Positions 1 through 11,800 of a stretch of 64,000 bases of DNA are shown piece by piece. The notes beneath the pieces are model-generated. The model saw only the letters and a program-made list of their open reading frames with translations, ran no database searches and was not told the origin of the DNA. The stretch comes from Eucalyptus grandis (taxonomy: Eukaryota; Streptophyta; Magnoliopsida; Myrtales; Myrtaceae): contig NC_052617.1 of NCBI RefSeq assembly GCF_016545825.1, positions 54,441,382-54,505,381 of the forward strand. Reading direction: 5' to 3'. The translations under genes were made by a program, and so were the position numbers. Each line of letters begins with the position of its first letter. Positions within the stretch are counted from its first letter, which is position 1.

Positions 1-858
1 ATACACATCGGCCTTCACAGTGGCCGCCGTGAACCCTTCCTTATACTCCGGCGGCATATACCCCATGGTCCCGGCGAATTGCGTGGACACGTGGGACTGC
101 GAGGCCTCGATGGTCCTCGCCAGCCCGAAATCCGCGATGTGCGCCTCGAAATCCGCGTCCAATAGCACATTGCTCGCCTTGATGTCTCTGTGAATGATGG
201 GCGTCGGCAATCCGTGCATATACGCCAATCCACTGGCCACGCCCTTGATTATCTTCATCCTAGTGTCCCAGGGCAGGGGCAGCCTCTCGCCCGAGTTCCT
301 CGACCACGAAAGCTCGCTGTTCTCCGACATGGTGTCGTACAGCCACTGGTCGAGGCTCCCCTTCTCAATGAACTCGTAGACCAAAACCCTATCCGAATTC
401 AACATACAGTAGCCAAGAATCTTGACGATGTTGGGGTGCTGAAGCTTACCCAAGGTCTCCATCTCGGCCTGGAACTCGCGGAACCCCTGGAAGGCGTCGG
501 GCTCGAGCTTCTTGATGGCGACGGTGCGGCCGCCGCCGCCGTCGGCGAGGATGGCCTTGTAGACGAGGCCGAAGCCGCCGTCGCCGATGATCTTCTTGGG
601 GTGGAAGTTCTTGGTGGCCTTGCGGAGCTCATCCATGGTGATCTTGATCTTGGAGTCGAAGGAGGCGTTCTGCTCGACGGCGGTGGCGGCGAGCTCCTCA
701 TCCGGGTTGGAGATCGAGCGGGTCCGGTTGCGGGCCTCGCGGGCGCGGTCCAGCCTGCGGCGGCGGCGGCTGCAGGCGTAGGCGAGGAGGACGAAGAAGA
801 GGGAGACGCCGACGAAGCTCGCGGCCGCGGCGACGACTGCCTGGAGGTTACCGTTCAT
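1..858 (-). CDS. Receptor-like Ser/Thr protein kinase, 5' part (truncated by window edge)
   Basis: This open frame of 286 codons runs off the left edge with no intron. The protein begins with a very short N-terminus and one hydrophobic segment (about residues 7-29), followed by a run of five Arg as the cytoplasmic stop-transfer signal. The kinase domain follows: glycine loop GDGGFG (about 92-97), VAIK lysine (about 116), HRD (223-225, so an RD kinase), DFG (243-245) and the start of the activation segment up to APE-like PPE. The phrases around EFQAEMETLGKLQHPNIV and IIHRDIKASN resemble the EMS1/PSY1R branch of LRR receptor kinases. No leucine-rich repeats precede the membrane segment, so this is either an ectodomain-less RLK or a model whose ectodomain lies in an unseen upstream exon. 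The start is the first ATG of the frame. The frame stays open upstream, but no earlier ATG was found in the bases checked. It probably phosphorylates membrane-associated signalling partners; the ligand is unknown. Confidence 0.85.
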   Translation of the reverse strand, partial: MNGNLQAVVAAAASFVGVSLFFVLLAYACSRRRRRLDRAREARNRTRSISNPDEELAATAVEQNASFDSKIKITMDELRKATKNFHPKKIIGDGGFGLVYKAILADGGGGRTVAIKKLEPDAFQGFREFQAEMETLGKLQHPNIVKILGYCMLNSDRVLVYEFIEKGSLDQWLYDTMSENSELSWSRNSGERLPLPWDTRMKIIKGVASGLAYMHGLPTPIIHRDIKASNVLLDADFEAHIADFGLARTIEASQSHVSTQFAGTMGYMPPEYKEGFTAATVKADVY

Positions 859-908
859 GACAGTGAGAGAGGATTCGGGAGCTATGGCTAGATTACGGAA
901 ATGGGTTT

Positions 909-1007
909 GAGGAGGAGGAGGAGGAGAGAGAAGTGGACTGAGTATAGAGAGAGAGAGTGGGGGTGGGGAGGAGGAGGAGGAAGAAGAAGAAGAGGAAGAG
1001 GGAGGAG
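909..1007. repeat. Purine-rich (GGA/GA)n low-complexity tract in the kinase 5' leader
   Basis: This is a run of GAG, GGA and GAA triplets on the plus strand. On the transcribed minus strand it reads as a CT-rich leader just upstream of the kinase ATG. Pyrimidine-rich leaders are common in plant 5'UTRs, and no protein is supported here. Confidence 0.7.
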
Positions 1008-1196
1008 AGCCGCCGTGAACGGGGGTTGCTGCTGCTTCATGGAAGATGAGTCATTCCAGTCGGACTGGGATGAACTAGTCAACGGTCATCTCTACTTGTA
1101 CTGTACGTTTGATTGATTGTTGACTCTAATGCAACTTCCCCAGTCTTTTTTTTCTTTTGTTTTCCCTTTTCTCAATTTCGTTTCCATCAGCAATGC

Positions 1197-1720
1197 GTGT
1201 TGGCCCTTTGAAAAAGTGCTGGTCCTTCGCTAGCGACCGCAGGATCTTTCGGCTTTCCAGGCAGCATCCTGGAAGCAGGGTCAACGTTAGCGTTCGACCG
1301 CGCTGCGGGGTCTTACCGTGCTACTTCGTATCTGAACTTTCTCATTTATTCTATAACATCCGTGGATTATTGATAAATGTTCGACACGTTCATACCTGTT
1401 TACCTTTGAAAAAGTGTTCGTCTTTTGCTAGTCACCAGCAGGATTTCTTGTTTCTTGTTTTTCAAACGACATCCGTAAAATGGGGTTGATGTTAGTATTT
1501 GACCACGTTGCGGGGTTGATGTTAATATTTGACCACGTTACGGGATCTTTGAACTTTTTAATTTTATTTAATGAGATTAATGAACTATTGATAAATGTTT
1601 AATGCGATTATACACATTTGACCCTTGGCTAACGATGGCAAAATTTCTCATTTTTCCATATAGCATCCAAGAGACAGGGTAAGTGTTAATGTCGACCAAG
1701 CTCTTATCGTGGAGAGTCGA
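1197..1720. repeat. Degenerate tandem repeat, three copies of about 200 bp
   Basis: Copies begin near 1197, 1399 and 1616. They share, in order, a CCTTTGAAAAAGTG-like start, a GCTAGCGACC/GCTAGTCACC block, a GCATCC block, a GGGTCAACGTTAG-like block and GATAAATGTT near the end. The second copy contains an extra internal duplication of about 30 bp (GGTTGATGTTAGTATTTGAC and its near copy, about 1483-1545). The third copy is shortened. This was aligned by eye; identity falls from copy to copy. Confidence 0.6.
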
Positions 1721-2059
1721 TGTGTGCAAAATTGTTTCCAAACTTTTTAAGAGTTAATATCATGAAAAACTCTAAACAAGTACATTTGTGATAATTTTAG
1801 CTTAAACAAAATCTTAAATCGATACACCTATAACAAATTTATCCTTCATTATTATTGAGTTAAATAACGGTTAATGAGTATATCGATTTAAGATTTTACC
1901 CAATTGATAGTTTTTTTTGTTGTATTAATCTAATTTAATGAAAGTAATAGAGAGTAAAATAGTCATTAATGTTTGAAGTTTTTTAGGACGTGAATAATAA
2001 CAATTTTATTCTAAAAATCAATTTATATCTATAAATAAATATTCCCCAGATGAGTTTCA

Positions 2060-2700
2060 GAGCAAAAATAAGCGCTTGATGATCATATAAAATTTATATT
2101 CTCGAAATAGAAATTTGTTTGATAATTATGAAATTTCTCTCTCCATGGTGGGAGGCGATTGCAGGCGATCAGAGGCAGGTTGCCGACGTTCGGTAATAGG
2201 CGTCCAACGACCTATGTCCAACGACCTATGTCCAACAATTGGCGTTTGGCAGCGGCTGGCCGTTGTAAGATGTTCGTTGTCTAGTAGTGGGCGTCCCGCG
2301 TGTGCACATCCAGTGTTTAGCGACCGCCCATGGGAGGCGGTTTGCGGACGAATGATAGGCAACCAACAACGGGCGGCCTACGTCAAGCTACTAATGGCCG
2401 ATAACGAGTGATTTGTTGGGGAGCAAGTTGGGGCAAGTTGGGGCAAGTGGGCAATCAGGTAGCCGTGAGAAAGAGTAATGAAAAGAGTCTTTATTTTTCA
2501 CTTTTGTTCTAGAAATAAAAAAATTAGAATAATTTTACTTTTCATTTCTATTCTAGATATATTTATTGAGTAAATATTTGTTTCGAAATAGAAAAATGAA
2601 ATTGCGCTTTATCAAACAGATTTTTATTTCAAACATATTCTCAATAACTAAAAATAGAAAAACAAAGAAAAATAGAATTATTATCATGTGCACCTTTAGT
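2060..2700. mobile_element. MITE-like element with GC-rich core (unclassified)
   Basis: AT-rich arms carry TTTGTTTGATAATT on the left and a TTATCAAACAGA-like complement on the right. They flank a GC-rich core (2150-2410) that contains two and a half copies of a 14-bp unit. The same architecture recurs at 49822-50557. The ends are degenerate and no clean target duplication could be fixed, so the limits are approximate. Confidence 0.4.
2202..2238. repeat. 14-bp tandem repeat, about 2.6 copies
   Basis: The unit GTCCAACGACCTAT occurs twice perfectly (2202-2215 and 2216-2229), followed by a partial third copy. It lies in the GC-rich core of the surrounding MITE-like element. Confidence 0.8.
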
Positions 2701-5623
2701 AGTCAAAAAAATAATTTGAAGTAAAATTGTTACAAGTATATCGGTTTTGAAATTTTTCATGACATTTACCGATTTTTTAATTTATTTGATGCAATCTCTT
2801 AATAATTGATAAATATTCAATGTAATCCTTTATTTTGCTCCAATGACAAACTAGATATTATTTGATGGTGCGAATTATTATACTAGATTTTAAAAAGAAT
2901 TTCTCACTTGGATTATCCTTGTGTAACTTTTTATAAGCCACATGAGCAAATTTCATTAATTGGAATTAACAAAAGAGCGACATTAAACATTTTCGGATAA
3001 TCTATGGACTAGTTCAAAAACTTACTAGCAGTTCGAGAACCATATTGAATAAATTATAAGTTCATGGGAACATTACACATTGAGGCAAAATTCATGAATT
3101 GTCGTGTCATTTTCCCATTAAGATATACCATAGAATAAGTCAATTTTAATGTGATATAATTATTTAATTGTATCAATTCATTTGATGTGACTACGATTTG
3201 AGAAATGATAAGAGTGTTAACATGGCGCGATCCACATAATATGATCAAACAACATATTAACAAGTCTAACATGGTTGCATGACCATCTACCGACACGAGC
3301 TTGACAAAAAAACAAACTCAATGTGTTGTAAAATTTATTTACAAATTGTAATAACTGTCACCGCATCATCAAATCAATTTTTCTTTAAAAAAGAAAAAGA
3401 AAAATATCCATGGTCAATATAATACCATCGATTTAAAATCTTAGAAACAAATGACATGGAACAAAGAAGTATTTAAATAATAATATATAAACAGGTTACA
3501 TAACAATCACGTTCACACTAATTTTTTAGTTTGAATGGGTCGTATGAATCGATTGCATGTTTGGTTAGTCCAACGGAACACGACGTGATCATTAATCACG
3601 CCTCACAGGTCACCGGTCGGCACGAAACTGACCCGAGCACAGTTAGCGTCGATCTGAATCGACCGAAACTTCTCATGACCTACGAGTTATGTTAGCATGT
3701 CGCATTAGGAGTCGTCACTTCTAAAGTAGTCGAAGCAACAGTAGCCCACTAGCTACCGCGTATGGGCTCAAAGGTCACTTTGGGCCCAAACAAGAGTCGG
3801 TAAACAAAACTCCCAAAAGGGCCGCAAAGCCCATCGGGCAACACGAGATGTCCCAAGGTCGAGGAAGCAATGGAGCTCCCATGGAGTAGTCGAGCCCAAA
3901 AAAACTTGATCCACAAGTCCAACACTCAATATCATGTCGTGGAGGCCCGTGGGCTGTAGGGCAAGCTCTCGAAAGTTTCGCTAGCCCATCGGAAAAGAGA
4001 GGCGAATCGAGTATAAGCTTGAGTAGCTAGCTAAGGCCCGTAAAGAAAACAATCTTCCACCGAATTGGTAGCGCAAAAGCTCTTTTGAATTTGCTTGATT
4101 TTAATGGCAGTTTATGGGATCTTATGTCTAATTATCCTCGGTATCGAGTAAAGTTTCTTGGACCCCCAAAAAGAAAAATTATGTTGGGAAATTGCACAGG
4201 ACTTGGCCGCAAAATTCCACGTCGGTCGGAAATCAAACTGGTTCGAAGTTAAAAAAGACGTGCAATTGTAATCTGAAATTCTTGCTTTGGTCTTTTTTCT
4301 GCTTTTGTGAAACTTTATGTTGTTTATCTTCTATCTGTGCAACACTTATAGCATCATCCTTTCACATCAACGTGGTCGAGCGTGTTGATGATGGATGTAA
4401 TTATGCATCACGGACGATGAGGTACTCCGTCATGCAAATTGCAATGACGAGGGATTTGATTGCACAGTCGACATAAATTAGATGACTAATATGGAATATC
4501 CTCCAAACTGTCCTTGGATTCCTAGTTTTTTAGATGCCGGCTCATGGGGTTTGAGTTTGATTTTTTATTTTCTTTTTTAACCTCGAAGAATGCTTCCAGC
4601 ATTTATTGAATACCCAACAAAGGTTAATCATAAATTTGGAGAAGTTATTGCTAAATTTAGAGTGGAGCAGCGTATTTACATTTGGAACAGTATTTTTCCC
4701 GTATAAACATAACTTGAACCACAAGTAAAGGGATTACGTACTTGTGGCATGCTTGGAACATCGCAACATCCAAAGTTTGCAGAAGCTATCGCTATCAATA
4801 TTACGAATAATTATTCCAATCGAATAAAGAAACTTCTATTATCAAGGCATTTATGTTATTTTTATCAAGGCGTGGTCAAAATTAAACCTTGGTTAGTTAA
4901 ACGTATTTTATTATTTGTTATGGTGGATGATTCGCAAGGGGCCGTACGAAGAGGAATGCATTTTCTTTTAATGAGAAACATTTCATTTTTTTTATGGTGA
5001 CCACTAAAATAATGTGATGAATTTTGTACAATCCTTTTTAATTAATTTCAGTGGTTGAATCAATGCCCTCCAATATTCCTCATGGGCATTTTTTAATAAA
5101 GAGAGGGAGGATTACCATATATTAAAAAGGGGAAAAGACAAAAATAAAATTATTATCTAGATGTTAGTACGTCCTTAAATTGCCACATCTAAATTCTATG
5201 GTATAAATTTGAGATAATTGAGATGCGACATATAAAAATAGGGAATCCCGCAATCATGTCAATCAACTAAAATTGCTTGACAGGCGGGGAGGGGGGTGAT
5301 CCTCATCGGAGCTTTTAGACTCCTGGATTTTGGTGAGGTGTAATCTTAACCGATTATCTAAGATCCTCGACACGTCCCGGTTAAAGGTGATCATAAATTA
5401 GGGGGCGCGGGGGGCACAGGGGCACAGGGAAAATGAAAAAGGTGGTAATAAGCTGGAGGGATTTTACTTTAATTTCCTCCTTTTATGTCGTTTGAAAATT
5501 TCGGGAAGCACAGTCTGTTGCCATTTCCAGAGCACCACCTTCACTTTCTCTCTCCTTCCCTTTTTCAAAATCCCAGAACTCTCTCACCAGCTCACGCACC
5601 GAAAAACCAAGAATCACCTCCTC

Positions 5624-5646
5624 CCTCTCTCTCTCTCTCTTTTCTC
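5624..5646. repeat. (CT)n tract in the acyltransferase 5' leader
   Basis: A short CTCTCT run lies about 170 bp upstream of the ATG at 5811, inside a pyrimidine-rich stretch typical of plant 5'UTRs and core promoters. Confidence 0.6.
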
Positions 5647-5810
5647 TGTGTGGCTGCTTCAGTGTGGAGTGGGGCGCTTTGGATTGGGGCGTTGGAATTC
5701 GAATTGGGAATCGGAGGATGAGCGCTGGCGGGCGCCGAATCTGCGCTCCCTCGCCGGCCTAGAGGAGGCGTCGTGCCTGGACGGAGCCGGTGATCCCTTT
5801 CTTCCCCTCC

Positions 5811-8800
5811 ATGGCCAAGCGCGTGTACGAAGCCTGGAAGGCTAAAAACGTGAGTGCTCTGCGCTCTCCCGACTCTCCTCGCTCGCTTCTTCTTGGGTTC
5901 TTGTCCCCGTGCTCGCAATTAGGTCGAGATGCGCGAGTTCTCTTTCCTTTCTGGGCGCGTGCGGATTTTTTCTTTTTTTTTTGGGTGGGGAGGGATTAGG
6001 TCTTCGCGTGCCGTTTCGAGTCCGCTCGTTGCGGGAGCGCTCGCGTCCTTGATGTTGCTTTTCTTTTGTATTTGAGGGAAATGGCGGGGGGGTGGGTGGT
6101 GTTTGATTTTGGCTTTGTGGGTGGCTGAATGCTTTCGAGATGATGATGCTGCTCCGAGAAACAGTGGGGGAGCTCTAGGTGCTGATGTGACTTGTCTTAG
6201 TGATAGTGGGATGGGTTCTGTTTTAGCTGAGAATTGGAGGAAAGGGGAAGAGACGGATATTCCTGGTTCTTCGTTCCCTTCTGGCTTCTGGCTGTGTCTT
6301 GTTACGGTAGATGAATTGGTATTGAGACGATGCCGGTGTAGTGCCGATACGGTTTTGCTGGATGGAGAGGATGAAGAGAGTAACCGGAAAATGGTGGAGA
6401 GGTTGTGGATCATTCACCGTAATTGTAAAATTCCTTTTCTTTCATTTTTTAAGTTAGCCTCTGGATGTTCCTTGACATTTATTACAGTCACCCTACATAG
6501 GAAGGAGGCAGGATTACAGCATAATCCTACTCTTAATAATGGACAATGTTGGGTCTAGCCAGTCACTCAGACTGTTTTGTAGAATTGCGCTAGGAAAGGT
6601 TACCTTTTGTTGCTATAGCTGTTAAAATTTTACTTGTATTTGGATAAGTTGCCCAAATGTCTTTGGTTATATTGAAGCTGACGGTTCAGGAATCGTCTCT
6701 TAGCAGCACATTACAGCTTGCAAATATTTCTTGTGTAGCTAGGCTGGGACCATGTTTTAGAATGAAAAAGGTGATTGGCACTCGATTCAAGCATTTGTAA
6801 TGCTTCTTTCTGGTTTCCCAGAAACAATTTCCTGTGTACATCTGTTTTATTATCTCGCTGTGTTTTTCCACTCCTTTCTCCTCTTCTAATGCCCCAGGTA
6901 ACTTAAATAAAGCTGCATTTCTGGACCTTTCTTCTTAAGCTACTCTAGATTAGGAGCCTTAGTCTAGACATGGTTGGATGCCAGTTGCTCGGATCTTAGA
7001 GAAGGTGTGCCCATTTTACCAGAACCAAACACTTTTTGTTTGTCAGGGACCTTTAATCAGTGTTCTGCAGTTACTTTGTGCCAGTAGCAAACTATTAATA
7101 TGAAAAAAGCTCCTGCATAACAGGTGTATTGGCAAGGTCTAGAGAGTTCTCAGGTGGTTTGCTGTTGGTGGTCTGTAATCTATGTGATATAGAGGAAGTG
7201 GTCAGCTGTAATTTTGCAGTACTTGGGATTCTGAAGCCACTTGACACAAGCGTGGTTTTTCAATTATCTGTTAAAAATTGGACAAGGACAAAAGGAACGA
7301 TTCAGACTGACCTTGCCATTACGATCAACAAAGCTTCTTTAGCTTCGGAAATTGTTTGCTCTTCCAAAAATCCTTTCAAAATTATAATTACATTAAGACA
7401 GGCATCATCATCCAAAATTTAACAATCTTTTTTTTTTTTCCCCGTTTTCAAAATTTAGGAGGGAGAGTAATTGGTAAGAACTAAAAGTTGGCCTAAAGCC
7501 AAAAATTCTGAGTTACCTTTTTCATGATTCTGAAGGGGGTCTTCTAGAAAGAATTAGTGAAGTCATGAAGTATTCTGTAAACTTAACAGCGTTTTCTTTT
7601 TCCTCTAGACTTTAGATTATGGGAAGATGAGGTTATGGGTGCAAACTAGTAAACGTGCTTTTACAAATTGATAATAAGCAATGGATATTTGCATTGATGC
7701 CGGAAAGAAATAACATAAGCGGAAAATATTTGGGGGGCATGCATATGCATTAATCTAGCTCTTTGTGAGCTTCACGCAGTTCTCAAAATTATTGTGCAAT
7801 TCCTAGGGTTTGCTTGTCTTTTTTCTCCTTCCCCAGTCATCCATGCTGGACATCGGTACACTTTTGACTGGAAAACCATGTCTAGTGTTACTGCTATGAA
7901 GTCTGACCAATTGCCAACAGGAAGTTGTGATCAGCTATGGACTTTATTCTGGTGCAAAAATTGGTGGGTCATCATTGTTGACAGTCATATAACTAAACTT
8001 GTCAAAATGGATTATAGACGCATTTCTTAACCCATATTTGATGGGCTAGATTGTTACATGGGTTAGTTATGCTTAGTAAATGAGTTATAAATGGGTTTAG
8101 GCTCAACTCTAAGGGTCATAAATGGGTTTAATATAGGTGTTAAATGGGTTCACAATTTATTAAGACTCAACCCATCTTTATGAATCTCCCTCGATCTCGC
8201 GCTCGCTTACTTTGTACTTTCACCTTAGTTTTTTTTTTTTTTTTTTGGGTAAGTACTTTCACCTTAGTTTGGGTGTGAATTTTCCTAGAAGTGTTTTAGT
8301 AATATGGATCGGGGTGGGTATGAGTCATTAGATTTGTATTGCATGAAAATATGTCAAAATAAGTTAAATGGGTTAGTTTAGGTTGAAGCATTTTGACCCA
8401 AACCAGACCAGACTCACTGGTTTGATAGGTCTATATATAGCTACCACCTAGTGAGGCCGCCTTTGTCTCTAATTGTTGCTTAGAATGGAGTTTTGTGGAA
8501 CTTGGGACTTGTGATTATGTGGAGAGGCTGACTAATCCTAGCATTTTATCAAGACCACAGATGTTATAACTAAGATGAAAAAAGAAGGCAAGTAATTATG
8601 TACACACATGCATATGTACTTCTCTCTTTCTTGACTCTTTTTGGAGAAGACATGTGCATATCTTTCATAAAACTACTGGGCTTGCAGTCACCTGCCTTGT
8701 GTATGGGGGTGGGGGTAGGCTGTGAGAATTGCAAAATATTGAGGAAGTACCCATGTTATCTCAAAAATATCCAGATTTTCACTGGAGAAGTAGACATGGC

Positions 8801-11800
8801 ATCTGCTGGCAAATCCTGGGTTGTCTTGGTTTGTTCTTGCAACTTAAAGCAGAAGGGCTTTTGTGCATAGAATCTTATGAACAGAAACTCTCTTAGAGCC
8901 CCTTGACAGAAGTCTGATGCTAGTTAAAAGGGGCACGATGTATGTAGCAATAAAGAATTTAAGTTGATAGGAGTGTTGCAACACCTTCTCAGCAAGCAGC
9001 AACTACAATTACTAAACAGACTAAAAGCTTAGCAGCACTCACTATCCCTATGTTGGCAACTTATTTTATTAGAGCTGCTGTTTGAGTGGCGAAAATATGG
9101 GAACTTTGTGGATCTAAAGGGGGGAGGGACTATTGAAAGATTTATATTGACATATTTAGATGTAGTTTATGTTTGGGATGTTTCAATTGTGTTCATTGGT
9201 AATTTGCTTTAGCACCTATGAATCGGACCAACTTATTGACATTGACTAGCCTTCGTAGTTGTAAGTGTTGTCTCAGCCCTCTAAGTAGCTGATTGGCACC
9301 AAGGCCATGATTCTTTCTGCTTTAATCATCAGGTGCATGTTATTGTTCGATTATGCAAGCTGTTATTAGTCAGCAGAAATTTTATTGAGTGCATTGGCGG
9401 TGACTGTTAAGCATGAAATCTTGGGCAGGATTCCTAATTAGAGGAGGCATCTCTACACTGGTACTTGGACAGAATCGATGTTTAGGTTTTTTAGCTGCCA
9501 TGTCTCCTGTCTGCAAAAGGGAAAAGAAAAAAGAAAAAAGAAAGATAAAAAAGGAGTAGTTTTGCCCATGTGGGCACAGGCATATGCCCCTGTTATTCCC
9601 TAAAAGTTGGCACCAGCATGTCAGGTTTATGTAGTTTTACAACTAAAATATTTCTCCTTGTTATTCATTTCCTCCTTGTGCGAATATATATATATTTTAA
9701 ATTATCTCTAGCCAGGTTTTTAGATTGAGGTGCGAGCTTTCATTCTTGAGCTAAGTTGTGATGTTGCTGGACTTTATAGTACTCGTGCAACATGCTATTT
9801 TATTGCTTTGGAAAATTTTTCTATTGATATTTAGTGTTTTTCTGTTTTCCTCTCTTCTGGGTTATGCAGAGGTTCATTCTTGGTGGGAGGTTGATATTTG
9901 GACCAGATGCGAGGTCATTACTTGTGACATTAGCACTTATTATAGCTCCAATAGTCATCTTTTGCATATTTGTTGCGAGGCATCTTCGCCATGAATTTTC
10001 TCCACACAATGCTGGATATGCAGTGCTGGTGGTAGCAATTGTCTTCACAATCTACGTGAGTCTCTCTGCCTGAACCTGGCACTTAAGATTACAGAACCAT
10101 TCCATCTGATTGCTTTGTACTGTTTCAATAGTTCCATGTAGACCATGAGTGTAGAACGAGATTACTCTGAAGATGTTTCCTGCCCAATTACTGGGTCGGG
10201 AGGCTACTTTACTTTCTTTAAACGCAGTGTTGATGGCCATCATTATACTTGGACGTTTGATTCTCTTTTATCATGAATTATATGTCTGTAGTTCAGTTTG
10301 TGAGTAGATTATATAGCTATGGAAGGAGAAAATATGACGACATCCTTCCTCTTGTTTCCATCATCTATTGAAAAATGGCCCTCTGAATGGGCTCTATTAT
10401 CCAACCAAAAAAAAAAAAATGTGTGTTCACCTCTGTATCCTTTTATGTCTCTCAATTCTTCTTGGTACTTAAGATTTTTTTTTACATAAATTTTTGTTAT
10501 GCCTATTATGGTTAGTTGAGACATTTCTTATTGTAATTGCAAAGTTGATTTTGATAGGTGTTGCTGCTTCTTTTTCTTACCTCAGCCCGGGATCCTGGTA
10601 TAGTCCCCCGGAATGCACATCCACCGGAAGAAGTATTTCACTTTGACCACTCAGCATCGGTTCAAATTGGGGGAAGACAAACGCCTAGCCTTCAGTTTCC
10701 TCGCACGAAAGATGTTGAGGTCAATGGTGTTAGTGTGAGAGTGAAGTACTGTGATACGTGCATGCTGTATCGACCTACTCGTTGTTCTCATTGCTCTATC
10801 TGTGACAACTGCGTTGAGCGTTTCGATCATCATTGCCCTTGGGTGGGCCAATGCATTGGATTGGTATGCTATTGTGAACTTGGGGCTTTTGTATGTTCTT
10901 CATATGCCTCTTGGTTGTGGTTAATGCTGATAATCAGTCACACTTTTTAAAATTATGCTTGCCTAACTGATTGTTGCCTTTTTACTGCTGCAGCGCAACT
11001 ACCGTTTCTTCTTCATGTTTGTATCTTCAGCAACTCTTCTGTGTATCTATGTTTTTGCGATGTCGGCTTTCTACATTAAGGTTCTGATGGATAAACATCA
11101 CGGTACAGTTTGGAAGGCAATGAAGGAGTCACCTGCCTCTGTCATACTTATGGCTTACTGTTTTATTTCTCTATGGTTTGTCGGTGGACTCACGGGCTTC
11201 CATTTGTATCTTATAGGGACAAATCAAGTAAGTCCCATGCACCTTTTATACAATCTGAGAGGGATCATGTCATTTAATTGGCTCTCTCTGCACATTATTT
11301 CTTAGCTCCTTTAGTTCCATCTCTTGGATTGAATTGGTGCTGTTAAATTTTTCTTTAAATATTTCTTCATTCACCATTATTCCTTATGTTTGCTCTCATC
11401 TTATGTCTTATTTCTGGTTACAAGCTGTTCGGTTTCCAGCACTATAGCTGGGATAGTATACTTTCTTGGTTTTGTTATACCAAAAAATACCCTGAAGTAA
11501 TGTCTTTTGTTTGAATGTGACTATAATAGACTAGCAAATCAGTGAAGCGTGAAAAGAACTTCTAGTATTGTCATATTTTTTAATCATAGAGGGGCTGAGT
11601 AGTCATTCCTTTTTGAAGTATTGGATAGTTTATCTGCTATGGAATTTGAAAGTCTGAAGGTTCAATGAAGAATTAGGGTGTCCTTTATGATTTGTTTTAT
11701 GGTGAATTTCTGTGTAGAAAACTAAGTTTTCTGCAGTCCATCATTCGCGATATTAGGAAGGATTCGATATTTTTGCTGATGTGATGTATTAAATATCTTT

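Larger units (their letters stand above)
1010..5480. other. AT-rich intergenic region between the kinase and acyltransferase genes
   Basis: No gene is supported. The region holds a degenerate three-copy tandem repeat (1197-1720), a MITE-like AT-rich element with a GC-rich core (about 2060-2700) and a 14-bp repeat (2202-2238). Stretches around 1760-1990 and 2700-2830 look like dispersed AT-rich repeat debris. A moderately GC-rich stretch at about 3540-4060 has neither a long reading frame nor recognisable ends, so it is an unclassified possible repeat. The last few hundred bases are presumably promoter for the plus-strand gene starting at 5811. Confidence 0.6.

Noticed and set aside
190..891. 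Long plus-strand open frame of 233 codons antisense to the kinase
   Set aside because: It is the GC-rich antisense shadow of the kinase exon, has no domain and loses all similarity; the minus-strand frame has complete kinase motifs.
5919..6413. Minus-strand frame of 164 codons inside acyltransferase intron 1
   Set aside because: Lies antisense within the first intron, with Ser/Pro/Lys-biased text and no domain.
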